Of a stretch of 39,364 bases of DNA, positions 1 to 7,569 are shown piece after piece. The translations under genes were made by a program, and so were the position numbers. The stretch is from Candidatus Faecivivens stercorigallinarum (GTDB lineage: Bacteria > Bacillota > Clostridia > Oscillospirales > Ruminococcaceae). The notes beneath the pieces were generated by a model, which did not search any database, was not told the origin of the DNA, and saw only the letters and a program-made list of their open reading frames with translations. Position 1 is the first letter of the stretch. The number at the start of each line of letters is the position of its first letter. The stretch covers positions 1 to 39,364 of the forward strand of contig DVLN01000134.1 in assembly GCA_018715465.1 (NCBI GenBank), in the 5' to 3' direction.

Positions 1-1260
1 CTTCCCAAACTGCGCAAGGAGTGGAAGGAGCTGGCGGAAAAGGAAGCCAAGCTCCAGGAAGAATATGATCAGCTTTCCGAAGAACAGCAGTATGCTAAAC
101 ATGGTGAGCTGGACCAGGCCAAAAAGCTGACTGAAGATGCTATGCTCAATATGACCAAGTTGGTCGGCGGCTTGATTGCAGTGGATGATCTGCATCCGGT
201 AATGGCTGCTTATGAAAAGGCTTATGGTATCGCACGCGAGATTACAAAACTTGACGATCAGCTTCAGGACGCTCAGGTTACACAGGCTGATGCTGCTTTT
301 GCTCTCGAAAAAGGTAAGGGAACACAGGCGAAAGTAGATGCAGCTACTGCAAAGGTGACTGAGATTCAGTCGAAGATTGACGGATATCGTGTTCAGATGG
401 AAGCGGCACGTAAAGATATTGATGCTTTGCGCGAACAGTATAAAGATCTGCCGATGTTCCAGAAATATGAACCTTACCGTGATGACGGTATCGACCTTGC
501 TAGATTGACCTACAATGAAATGCGCAAGCTCCGCCGCGATTTGCAGCTGATTTTCCAGGACCCGTACTCTTCGCTGAACCCGCGTATGAGTGTCGGCCAG
601 ATTATCAGCGAAGGTATGCAGGCGCATGGCATGATTCATAAGCGGGATGAACGGATGCAGGAGATGGTTCTGAAGGTCATGGACCAGTGCGGTCTGGCAC
701 CTTACTTCCTCCATCGTTTCCCGCATCAGTTCTCGGGCGGTCAGCGTCAGAGAATCGGTATCGCCCGTGCACTGGCTACCCATCCCAAATTTGTGGTTTG
801 TGACGAGGCTGTCTCTGCGCTGGACGTTTCCATTCAGGCGCAGATCATCAACCTTTTGCAGGATCTGAAGGAACAGGAGAATCTGACCTATCTGTTTATC
901 ACCCATGACCTTTCGGTCGTCAAGTATATCTCTGACCGTATCGGTGTCATGTACCTGGGTACAATGGTCGAGCTCGCTGACTCTCAGGAGATTTTTGATA
1001 ATCCGGTTCATCCTTATACCGAGGCCCTGCTCAATGCAATCCCCACAACCGAGGAGGAAAGCCGCAAGGAGCTTCAGATTTTGGAGGGGGATATCCCCAG
1101 CCCGGTCAATCCGCCTAAGGGATGCAAGTTCCATACCCGTTGTGCTTACTGTACAGAAATCTGCCGTCAGGTTGTTCCTGAGTGGGAAGAAGTGGCACCG
1201 AACCATTATGTCGCTTGTCATCACAAGCTGCATCGTGTGGATGAAAGGAGCAAGAAATAA
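1..1260 (+). CDS. Oligopeptide ABC transporter ATPase (OppF/DppF type), 5'-truncated by window, with coiled-coil insertion
   Basis: The frame is open from base 1, so the gene begins outside the window; 419 residues are visible. From about residue 175 it is a typical OppF-type ATPase: the Q-loop stretch LIFQDPYSSLNPRMSV, signature FSGGQRQRIGIARAL, Walker B FVVCDEAVSALD, H-loop FITHDLSVV, and the C-terminal oligopeptide-transporter domain with NPVHPYTEALL and four cysteines in the last 45 residues. The Walker A half must lie upstream. Between them are about 155 residues rich in E, K, Q, A and D that look like coiled coil, where ordinary OppF proteins have only a short loop. It would energise peptide import at the inner face of the membrane. 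The small membrane gene at 1264 follows after 3 bp. Family assignment is firm; the role of the insertion is unknown. Confidence 0.93.
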   Translation, partial: LPKLRKEWKELAEKEAKLQEEYDQLSEEQQYAKHGELDQAKKLTEDAMLNMTKLVGGLIAVDDLHPVMAAYEKAYGIAREITKLDDQLQDAQVTQADAAFALEKGKGTQAKVDAATAKVTEIQSKIDGYRVQMEAARKDIDALREQYKDLPMFQKYEPYRDDGIDLARLTYNEMRKLRRDLQLIFQDPYSSLNPRMSVGQIISEGMQAHGMIHKRDERMQEMVLKVMDQCGLAPYFLHRFPHQFSGGQRQRIGIARALATHPKFVVCDEAVSALDVSIQAQIINLLQDLKEQENLTYLFITHDLSVVKYISDRIGVMYLGTMVELADSQEIFDNPVHPYTEALLNAIPTTEEESRKELQILEGDIPSPVNPPKGCKFHTRCAYCTEICRQVVPEWEEVAPNHYVACHHKLHRVDERSKK

Positions 1261-1263
1261 ACC

Positions 1264-1488
1264 ATGCTGTTTCCCAAGCGCGTCGAACGCGCAATGAAAT
1301 TTGGTAAAAAGACGCGCGATGAGAGGGAAGCGATTGAAGAGCGTGATGAAGACTCTGCTCTGCTGGATCATATGGAAAAGGGTGACCTGACTGCTATGAT
1401 CCTTTCGGCGCTTCTGATTCTGGTACCAGTTGCAATTGTTGTACTGGCAGTTATGGTATTCGGCGGAATGTTGCTTTACCGTATTTGA
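1264..1488 (+). CDS. Small single-pass membrane protein, last gene of the peptide-transporter operon
   Basis: This encodes 74 residues with a charged N-terminal half (KKTRDEREAIEERDED) and one strongly hydrophobic segment at about residues 42-70. A GAAAGGAG site inside the end of the upstream gene lies 13 bases before the ATG; an internal ATG at 1294 is an alternative start. It begins 3 bp after the ATPase and is followed at once by a strong terminator, so it closes the operon. No known family is recognised. The position suggests an accessory transporter subunit or small regulator, which is inference only. Confidence 0.75.
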   Translation: MLFPKRVERAMKFGKKTRDEREAIEERDEDSALLDHMEKGDLTAMILSALLILVPVAIVVLAVMVFGGMLLYRI

Positions 1489-1501
1489 ATGATCTTTTTT
1501 A

Positions 1502-1542
1502 CCCCGTCCTGCGCTGCTGATGCGGCGCAGGACGGGGTTTTT
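1502..1542 (+). terminator. Intrinsic terminator of the peptide-transporter operon
   Basis: A 13-bp perfect stem (CCCCGTCCTGCGC paired with GCGCAGGACGGGG) is followed by TTTTT, 14 bases after the stop codon of the small membrane protein. Confidence 0.93.
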
Positions 1543-1583
1543 GCTGGTGTTTTCATCCATGCCAGTCAGATCAGCTTAAATAA

Positions 1584-1640
1584 ATAACCTCCCTGGAGTA
1601 CAACGGTTTGACAACCGTATGCAATATCCAGGGAGGTTAT
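1584..1640 (-). terminator. Long hairpin terminator, mainly for the leftward lipoprotein gene
   Basis: A 14-bp perfect outer stem (ATAACCTCCCTGGA at 1584-1597 with TCCAGGGAGGTTAT at 1627-1640) encloses a second small stem (ACGGTT at 1603-1608 with AACCGT at 1613-1618). On the minus strand it is followed by TTATTTATTT. It lies 69 bases after the stop of the gene at 1709-3316. Confidence 0.8.
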
Positions 1641-1708
1641 AATTTATCACTGAAATGGAGCCGGGAGAGGAAGGTCCGTCCTCCCTCTCCGGCAGTGAGA
1701 TTTGGCAG

Positions 1709-3316
1709 TTATTTACCGTTGTTTGCGCGCCAGTTGTCCAGCTGGGTCTGCTTTTCAGCCATATATTCCTGGTAGCCGGCAGCGTTCAGTTTGTCGAGCA
1801 TCTCAGGGATAGCAGTCTCAGGGTCAGACATGCCGTATTCGATCGACTTCTGGTATTCGGTATAGGCGTTGGACAAAGCAGTATACTGGGTAGCAACTGT
1901 CGAGTTGTCAAACTGGAAACCGGATGCCTCCGAAACGGTTGCATTGGCGTTGAATTCCTCGTAAACATCCCACAGGTTGGTCGGGTTTCCGTATTCCGGC
2001 ATTGCAAGGAACTGGCCGGGAGCCAGCCACTGGAGAGCATGGTTGTATTCCGCGTCTTCCTTGAACTTGGCGGTGCCGTCGATCTCCTCAAAGTCTACGT
2101 CCTTCTCGCCCCACTTGAACAGCTCATTCCATTCGGAAGAGGTGTACATGAAGTTCATATACTGCATCGCTGCGACAATGTCTTCGGTGTTGGAGCAGAT
2201 GCACCAGGGCATCGAAGCAATCGAGTTGGAAGCGGTGAAGTCGGGACCGCCTACAACAATGGTCATGTCCTGACCGCAAAGGGTGGATTCCTGAATATCC
2301 GAACCGGGTTTGTAGTTGGTGATGTAGGACATCAGCGAGCCTGCCTTGACGCGGGCGTTGGCAGCGGTGGTGTCGGTCAGGTCGGAAGGATTGATACAGC
2401 CGTATTTGTACAGCTCAGTCATGCCATTGACCATCTCAAGGTAGGAGTCGTCCGAGAACCAGTCGACGACATCGCCCTTGCCGTAGTCAGCCAGTACGCC
2501 GAAATAGTCGCCGCCCAGTGCGTCAACATCTGTCCAGCCTGCCTGTAAGCCGCCGGGGGAGAAGGTGTCCATGTCGGGGTTGGCATCGTGCGCTGCTTTC
2601 AGAATCGTGATCAGGTCTTCCAGACCGTTTACGCGCCAGACGTCGCTCTCCAGGTCGGGAACGAGATCCATATAATCAGCTGCAGCTTCCAGGTACTGGG
2701 TACCGATTGCCAGTGCAAAACGGCCCTGTGCGTTTTCTTTCTGCTGGGAAACGCCATAGAGGATGCCGTCCGCGCTGCGGCAGGCGTCCAGGATGTCCCA
2801 TCCCATCGTATCAATAATGCCAGAACCATAGGTTTCCAGCAGGCTGTAGCCGTCAACTTCCTGTTCAAGGTCTTCCCAGTAATCTTTTGCAATACCATTG
2901 GTATAACCAACGCTGATCGAAGAGATAATGTCGATCTGCTCACCGCCGGAGATGGACAGGGTAACCGACTGGGTGCGGTTTGCAAAGTCGGTGATCTGCA
3001 TTTCAACCTGAAGGTTCAGGGCAGGGATGGTCAGTTCGTTCATCTTTTCGACGATACGGTCGATACCATCCAGCGTGCCGCTGTAGGTCGGCCAGTTGAC
3101 GACGATGGTCTGCGGTTCGGTGCGTGCCGCGATCGCTTCAGCAGCCGGGTCGGCGGAAGAATCGCCGGAAGAGCTTTCAGAATCGCTGCTGGAAGTGGTG
3201 CTGCTGCCGCTTTGGGAGTCGGTGGTTGAACTGGTGGTATCCGAGCTGCCGCAGGCGGAAAGGCTGGATACAGTCATCAGAGCTGCTGCAAGGGCAATTG
3301 CAATGCGTTTTTTCAT
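1709..3316 (-). CDS. Extracellular solute-binding lipoprotein with DUF3502-type C-terminus
   Basis: This 535-residue protein starts with a lipoprotein signal peptide: KKR, a hydrophobic run, and lipobox LSAC with Cys22. A low-complexity Ser/Asp/Thr linker to about residue 60 would tether it outside the membrane. The body has the layout of family 1 extracellular substrate-binding proteins, and the last about 70 residues (EMLDKLNAAGYQEYMAEKQ region) resemble DUF3502, found on sugar-binding lipoproteins of gut Firmicutes. The ligand is probably an oligosaccharide, but nothing here fixes it. It stands alone, with no permease or ATPase gene adjacent in this orientation, and has its own promoter and terminator, so it may serve permeases encoded elsewhere. 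Confidence 0.88.
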   Translation of the reverse strand: MKKRIAIALAAALMTVSSLSACGSSDTTSSTTDSQSGSSTTSSSDSESSSGDSSADPAAEAIAARTEPQTIVVNWPTYSGTLDGIDRIVEKMNELTIPALNLQVEMQITDFANRTQSVTLSISGGEQIDIISSISVGYTNGIAKDYWEDLEQEVDGYSLLETYGSGIIDTMGWDILDACRSADGILYGVSQQKENAQGRFALAIGTQYLEAAADYMDLVPDLESDVWRVNGLEDLITILKAAHDANPDMDTFSPGGLQAGWTDVDALGGDYFGVLADYGKGDVVDWFSDDSYLEMVNGMTELYKYGCINPSDLTDTTAANARVKAGSLMSYITNYKPGSDIQESTLCGQDMTIVVGGPDFTASNSIASMPWCICSNTEDIVAAMQYMNFMYTSSEWNELFKWGEKDVDFEEIDGTAKFKEDAEYNHALQWLAPGQFLAMPEYGNPTNLWDVYEEFNANATVSEASGFQFDNSTVATQYTALSNAYTEYQKSIEYGMSDPETAIPEMLDKLNAAGYQEYMAEKQTQLDNWRANNGK

Positions 3317-3379
3317 TAGGGTACATCCTTTCTGTATAATTGTTCAAAAATTCACCCAAATATTTTGCTTGCTGTTTAC

Positions 3380-3408
3380 ATTATAGCCTTGCATATTGAA
3401 AATGTCAA
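3380..3408 (-). promoter_or_regulatory. Sigma-A promoter of the solute-binding lipoprotein gene
   Basis: On the minus strand TTGACA (3408-3403) and TATAAT (3385-3380) are separated by exactly 17 bp, a perfect consensus. The start codon is 64 bases downstream of the -10 box. Confidence 0.9.
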
Positions 3409-3481
3409 TCATTTGGCGGCCGATTAATCGTTATTTGCACAGGTTCGCAGAATACTGCCAATACGACCGCAGAAAAATACA

Positions 3482-3533
3482 AACCGCCCTTTTGCGTTGT
3501 TTCCACAGAAAGGAAACCTGCAAAAGGGCGGTT
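3482..3533 (-). terminator. Intrinsic terminator of the MBL hydrolase gene
   Basis: An outer stem of 14 bp (AACCGCCCTTTTGC with GCAAAAGGGCGGTT) and an inner stem GTTTCC/GGAAAC form one long hairpin. On the minus strand it is followed by a T-rich run (TTTGTATTTTT). It lies 10 bases after the stop codon. Confidence 0.9.
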
Positions 3534-3543
3534 GGCCGTTTGA

Positions 3544-4380
3544 TCAGAATTCGATTTCCATTCCATCATAAGAGACGGTAAATCCTTCCGCTTCACGGAT
3601 CATCTGGTCGTAAAGCAGGCCGTCATTATGGGAGAAATGGTTGAGGATAAACCGGGTCGTGCTGTCGCAAATGCCTGCTTCAATCAGCCGGTTTTTGACC
3701 TCCCGGTCGTCCGGCAGTCCCATGTGTCCGCCTTTGGGGCCGACTTTGCTGGTGCCGCAGGTGCCGTCCAGGCTGACAAGATCGATATGTCCGCATTTCC
3801 CGAGGAAATCCCAGACTTCCGGGTAAAAGTTGCCGGTATCGTGGGCATACAGTACCCGTTTATCCGCCTGTTCAATCAGGTAGATGAACGGCTGCCCGTT
3901 TTTCAGCTCGTGCATATGGTTGGCAGGAAGGGGGGTAACGGTATAGTCCCCGGCGGTAACCGGTTCAAACGGGGTCAGGATATGGAAATGCAGCGTGTTC
4001 ATAGTTTCCCGGTTTGCCTCCCAGCTGACCTGATCAAACAGCGCCTTGGTTCCCGCGGCACAGTAAATGTCCAGGTCAGGTGATGTCATCCGGTGGCTGT
4101 AGACGCTGCCGCGGACGGTCAGCTCCTGCGGGTAGAAGTGGTCCATGTGCCAGTGGGTGACAAACAGGTACTTGACCGCCGAAAAGTCCAGTCCGCTCAT
4201 CAGCTTGTGATAATAGGTGTCGGGCGGCAGGTCGATTAGCAGGTCATGGTTGACCAGAGTCTGGGAACGGGTGCGGATATTGCGCCCGCCAAGCCGCGCC
4301 GCTTCCCGGCAGTTTTTGCAGTTGCAGAAGAGGGCGGGCCAGCCTTCCGCCGCGCCGGTTCCAAGGTAGGTCAGTTTCAT
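3544..4380 (-). CDS. MBL-fold metallo-hydrolase, PhnP-like
   Basis: This 278-residue protein has the metallo-beta-lactamase signature THWHMDH at residues 75-81 and further metal-ligand candidates such as LYAHDTGN and the late NHFSH. Near the N-terminus C19, C21 and C24 form the CxCxxC cluster that in PhnP-type phosphodiesterases binds a structural zinc. The expected chemistry is a two-metal hydrolysis of a phosphodiester or similar small substrate in the cytoplasm; no signal peptide is seen. No phosphonate genes are nearby, so the PhnP role in C-P lyase is not implied. It is monocistronic with its own terminator, and an AAAGGAG site precedes the ATG. Confidence 0.85.
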   Translation of the reverse strand: MKLTYLGTGAAEGWPALFCNCKNCREAARLGGRNIRTRSQTLVNHDLLIDLPPDTYYHKLMSGLDFSAVKYLFVTHWHMDHFYPQELTVRGSVYSHRMTSPDLDIYCAAGTKALFDQVSWEANRETMNTLHFHILTPFEPVTAGDYTVTPLPANHMHELKNGQPFIYLIEQADKRVLYAHDTGNFYPEVWDFLGKCGHIDLVSLDGTCGTSKVGPKGGHMGLPDDREVKNRLIEAGICDSTTRFILNHFSHNDGLLYDQMIREAEGFTVSYDGMEIEF

Positions 4381-4415
4381 TTGCGAAGACTCCTTTCGGG
4401 AATGTTGTTTTTTTC

Positions 4416-4445
4416 ATGATAGCAGATTTTTTTCCCTTTGTCCAA
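4416..4445 (-). promoter_or_regulatory. Probable promoter of the MBL hydrolase gene
   Basis: Minus-strand TTGGAC (4445-4440) and TATCAT (4421-4416) are spaced 18 bp apart, with the start codon 36 bases further on. Both boxes deviate from consensus. Confidence 0.5.
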
Positions 4446-4479
4446 CTGCCGGCGGGAAAAAATAATGGGGAATTGCGTC

Positions 4480-4508
4480 TTGACTTTTTTGCTTTAAAGT
4501 ATTATACT
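4480..4508 (+). promoter_or_regulatory. Upstream promoter P1 of DAHP synthase
   Basis: TTGACT (4480-4485) and TATACT (4503-4508) are separated by 17 bp. It would give a leader of about 140 bases. Confidence 0.75.
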
Positions 4509-4557
4509 ATAACAACAGACGTTGACAGCTGATGCTGCGCGCAAAATCTCTGCGCGA

Positions 4558-4586
4558 TTGACAAACAGTGTATGAAAATGTATAAT
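4558..4586 (+). promoter_or_regulatory. Downstream promoter P2 of DAHP synthase
   Basis: Perfect consensus TTGACA (4558-4563), 17 bp, TATAAT (4581-4586), 67 bases before the start codon. The short leader downstream contains a small GC hairpin (CCGGC/GCCGG). Confidence 0.88.
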
Positions 4587-4652
4587 AAGGAAAAAGTCCG
4601 GCCTGGCCGGATCCGGCGTTTCGTGACGCTGATAGGATAGGAGTGTAGAATA

Positions 4653-5681
4653 ATGGCTATGGAAATGGTACGGGTACTGCCCGATCCCGAAGCAATCAAG
4701 GTCCAGTACGGGCTGACCAAGGAGTTCACCGAAAAAAAACAAAAGCGCGATGAGGAAATCGCAAAGGTTTTTACCGGTGAATCCAATAAGTTTCTGATGA
4801 TCATTGGGCCGTGTTCCGCTGACCGGGAGGACGCTGTCCTGGAGTATATCCACCGGCTGGCAAGGCTGCAGGAACAGGTCGCGGATAAAATCCTGATCAT
4901 CCCCCGTATCTATACCAACAAGCCCCGCACGACCGGCGACGGCTATAAGGGTATGCTCCACCAGCCTGACCCTACCAAGGAGTCGGACATGCTCTCCGGT
5001 TTGCTGGCGATCCGTCATCTGCACACCCAGGCTTTTGAAGACACCGGGATGACCTGCGCGGATGAGATGCTTTACCCGGAAAACTACGCGTTTCTGTCCG
5101 ACGTGCTGGGGTATGTCGCGATTGGCGCGCGTTCGGTCGAGAACCAGCAGCACCGTCTGGTCGCTTCCGGCGTTGAACAGCCGATCGGGATGAAAAACCC
5201 GACTTCCGGTGACCTGACCGTCATGCTTAACTCGATTACTGCCGCTCAGCATCATCACACCTTCCTTTATCGCAACGCTGAGGTGCATACCTCCGGCAAC
5301 CCGCTTGCCCATGCAATCCTGCGCGGTGCGGTGGATGCCTACGGCCGTACCCAGCCCAACTATCATTACGAGGACCTGTCCCGTCTGTATGAGATGTACG
5401 CTGCCAAGAATCTGAAGAATATGGCGCTGATCGTAGACGCCAACCATTCCAATTCCGGCAAACAGTACCTTGAACAAATCCGTATTTCTAATGAAGTGCT
5501 GCATTCCTGCCGTCATTCGGATAATATCCGTTCGATGGTCAAGGGCCTGATGATTGAGAGCTACCTCGAAGACGGCGCACAGAAGGTGGAAGAAGGCGTA
5601 TTCGGACGTTCGATCACCGACCCCTGCCTCGGTTGGGAAAAGACTGAAAAGCTCATGTTCACGATCGCTGATCAGCTCTGA
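4653..5681 (+). CDS. aroF: 3-deoxy-7-phosphoheptulonate (DAHP) synthase, class I AroF/AroG type
   Basis: The enzyme joins phosphoenolpyruvate and erythrose 4-phosphate, the first step of the shikimate pathway to aromatic amino acids. Its 342 residues match the usual class I length. The substrate- and metal-site motifs are present: IGPCSADRE at 51-59 (Cys54 the probable metal ligand), and PRIYTNKPRTTGDGYKG at 84-100 with the KPRT PEP-binding element. GMKNPTSGD and VDANHSNSGKQ follow later. No ACT or chorismate mutase domain is fused, so feedback control, if any, is of the AroG type. AGGAG lies 10 bases before the ATG. It stands away from other aro genes and is driven by two tandem promoters. 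Confidence 0.95.
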   Translation: MAMEMVRVLPDPEAIKVQYGLTKEFTEKKQKRDEEIAKVFTGESNKFLMIIGPCSADREDAVLEYIHRLARLQEQVADKILIIPRIYTNKPRTTGDGYKGMLHQPDPTKESDMLSGLLAIRHLHTQAFEDTGMTCADEMLYPENYAFLSDVLGYVAIGARSVENQQHRLVASGVEQPIGMKNPTSGDLTVMLNSITAAQHHHTFLYRNAEVHTSGNPLAHAILRGAVDAYGRTQPNYHYEDLSRLYEMYAAKNLKNMALIVDANHSNSGKQYLEQIRISNEVLHSCRHSDNIRSMVKGLMIESYLEDGAQKVEEGVFGRSITDPCLGWEKTEKLMFTIADQL

Positions 5682-5704
5682 TACAAACGAAAATAGATCA
5701 TCTG

Positions 5705-5745
5705 GCGGGAACTGTCAGCGACCTATTGTCGCGGGCAGTTCCCGC
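5705..5745 (+). other. Hairpin between aroF and the next gene
   Basis: GCGGGAACTG (5705-5714) pairs with CAGTTCCCGC (5736-5745), with an inner GCGAC/GTCGC stem. There is no T-run, so it looks like an RNA processing or stability element, or a weak terminator, rather than a full intrinsic terminator. Confidence 0.6.
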
Positions 5746-5769
5746 GTATCTATTGAGGAGTGCAGAAAG

Positions 5770-7299
5770 ATGGAAAAGTTTTATCAATGTTTTTTGAAAA
5801 CTGGAATTGACCTTGCTCCATTTGGAATTGAGCGGCGGGAAGAGAATATACCTTATTTCTGTACGCCCAAAGGTGCGGATGTAATCGGCTGGACGGGGGG
5901 CGACGGCATCCACTACTGTTTTGTCCGCGGCTTCGGCGGAATGGTGTTCGCAGTCAGCCCGATGAATGGCGGGAGTGACTGTGTCCATCCGGTCGCGGAG
6001 AATTTCGCGGATTTTCTCCGGCTGCTGATCGCCTGCGGCGGTGAATCTGCAATTGAACAGGCCTGGCAGTGGAGCCGGGAACAGTTCGACGCCTTTTTGC
6101 AGGAATACCCGCCTTCCAATGCAGCAAAGGCTGTGTCTGCGCAGATTACGGAAAAACTCGGGCTTCAGCTGATGGATGACCCGTGGGGGTATATTATGCA
6201 GGTGCAGCAGGCGTTTGATTATACCCGAATTCCATATTCCGAGGATTACGATGACGAGGATATGAACCCCGACGCAAAACCCCAGCCGCCGGAATGGCAG
6301 GTGTACTTTGACGGCAATTTCTGGGGTCATTCCGGACGTGACAAAGAAGGAAAGGAAATCACGGTCGGGAAGTTGTTTGAATGGAACGGCAGGGAATGGC
6401 TGATCCCGGCGGTGTATCTGTGCGGTAAGGGGCTGGTCGTCGACTTTTGTATGCGGGTACCGGCGGATGAAATCCGCGCGTTTCTCGAAAAATGGGAGAT
6501 CGACCCGCAATCGGAAGAAGAAAGGGAATTTTCTCAGGAAGAACAGATGCTGATTGACCTCGACAATCCGCTGAACGTGGATATCAGCCCGGAAGTGGTG
6601 GTCAATGGCAGAAAACTGAACGCCTGTGGTGGGAGCGGGACCTATTATAACCCGGTACTGCCGCATGAGATAGGTGATGAATCTGTCTGGATTGCCGATC
6701 ATTACCAGCTGGACAAAAACGCTGGCTGGATGATTGCACGCTGGAGCTTTGAGTGGGCGACCAGCAAAAAACCAGCAATAAAGGAACTGTCTGTCACCAT
6801 GCGCCAGTACCCAAGAAATATTCCGGGGCCGCATTTTACGGCAGACAAACCGGGCGATACCTTTACCTTTGTCTGTCCGTCAACAGGGGAGCGGCACACC
6901 TTGACGGTTCAGGAAATTCAATCGGATGAGATATCGTCCGAGCGGGATTTTATGCCCGGGTTCGAGTTTCCGTCCCATTACCGGATGATGACCTATACCA
7001 TCACGCCCAAACTGCCCGATGGGGCGGTGCATGTCTTTGACTGTGCAGAATCTGACCAGCCCAGACAAATCCAGCCTGTTTCCCCGGAATATCCGTATCA
7101 GCCCCAGGCATCCATCGGCTGTGCAATCGGCATCATTGGGGGTGCAGATGGGCCGACCGCCATCATGGTTGGCGTGCCGGAAGGGGCAAAGGTACAGACC
7201 GCCTGTTCGTCGCTGCACTTTGAACCGGCTGAAAAAGTCGAATGGCGGCTCACCTTCCGGGAAGAACCCTGCGGGGAAATGGTGGTCAGGCTGATTTGA
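5770..7299 (+). CDS. Hypothetical protein with a GIIGGADGPTAI motif
   Basis: This encodes 509 residues, soluble and acidic, with no signal peptide or membrane segment. The start is set by GAGGAG 9 bases before ATG 5770, although the frame stays open further upstream. The N-terminal about 120 residues (HYCFVRGFGGMVFAVSPMN, FLRLLIACGGESAIEQAW) look like a compact alpha/beta domain. The middle and C-terminal parts carry aromatic- and Gly-rich beta-type sequence. At about residues 447-465 sits IGIIGGADGPTAIMVG, otherwise the hallmark of the membrane beta subunit of sodium-pumping decarboxylases, which this protein is not. I do not recognise a function. It is 88 bp after aroF but need not share its role. 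Confidence 0.85.
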   Translation: MEKFYQCFLKTGIDLAPFGIERREENIPYFCTPKGADVIGWTGGDGIHYCFVRGFGGMVFAVSPMNGGSDCVHPVAENFADFLRLLIACGGESAIEQAWQWSREQFDAFLQEYPPSNAAKAVSAQITEKLGLQLMDDPWGYIMQVQQAFDYTRIPYSEDYDDEDMNPDAKPQPPEWQVYFDGNFWGHSGRDKEGKEITVGKLFEWNGREWLIPAVYLCGKGLVVDFCMRVPADEIRAFLEKWEIDPQSEEEREFSQEEQMLIDLDNPLNVDISPEVVVNGRKLNACGGSGTYYNPVLPHEIGDESVWIADHYQLDKNAGWMIARWSFEWATSKKPAIKELSVTMRQYPRNIPGPHFTADKPGDTFTFVCPSTGERHTLTVQEIQSDEISSERDFMPGFEFPSHYRMMTYTITPKLPDGAVHVFDCAESDQPRQIQPVSPEYPYQPQASIGCAIGIIGGADGPTAIMVGVPEGAKVQTACSSLHFEPAEKVEWRLTFREEPCGEMVVRLI

Positions 7300-7309
7300 A
7301 CGTTCCCGA

Positions 7310-7500
7310 TGGTATCATATAATAGAAAAAGTTTAGTTTGGCTGAATTGGCGGTTCGGAAATTGCAGCAGAAACTTTCGTAAAAAATATAGCAGGTCCAG
7401 GGCGCAGCCCTGGGTGCGCGTAAGCGCGCAACTCTCCCCCAAAAAACCAGCCATTGCCTATGCGGAGCAAGGCAATGGCGAAGAAAGAGGAGGAGCGGTT
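7310..7500 (-). repeat. Degenerate copy of the intergenic stem-loop repeat family (copy R0)
   Basis: The gap after the hypothetical gene contains CAGGTCCAGG followed by CCAGGGC-gca-GCCCTGG (7397-7413), TGCGCG/CGCGCA (7415-7430), a CTCCCCCAAAA stretch and CCATTGCCT/AGGCAATGG (7451-7478). Order and spacing match part of copy R1 at 14.1 kb, but most stem bases differ while pairing is kept. No convincing gene is present. Confidence 0.6.
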
Positions 7501-7520
7501 GACTTTATCGACAATCTGAA

Positions 7521-7553
7521 GAACAGCTGACAGGAATATCAGCTGTTCTTTTT
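7521..7553 (+). terminator. Intrinsic terminator between convergent genes
   Basis: GAACAGCTGA (7521-7530) pairs perfectly with TCAGCTGTTC (7539-7548), followed by TTTTT. It terminates rightward transcription from the 5.7-7.3 kb unit and may also act for the leftward flippase. Confidence 0.85.
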
Positions 7554-7569
7554 GTCTGTGCAATGCAAT

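Noticed and set aside
5554..5769. Upstream extension of the GIIGGADGPTAI protein into aroF
   Set aside because: It would overlap aroF out of frame and include the intergenic hairpin; GAGGAG sets the start at 5770.
7474..7518. 14-codon frame starting ATG after the worn repeat R0
   Set aside because: Too short and lacking a ribosome site upstream; it abuts the terminator hairpin, with no sign of leader-peptide regulation.
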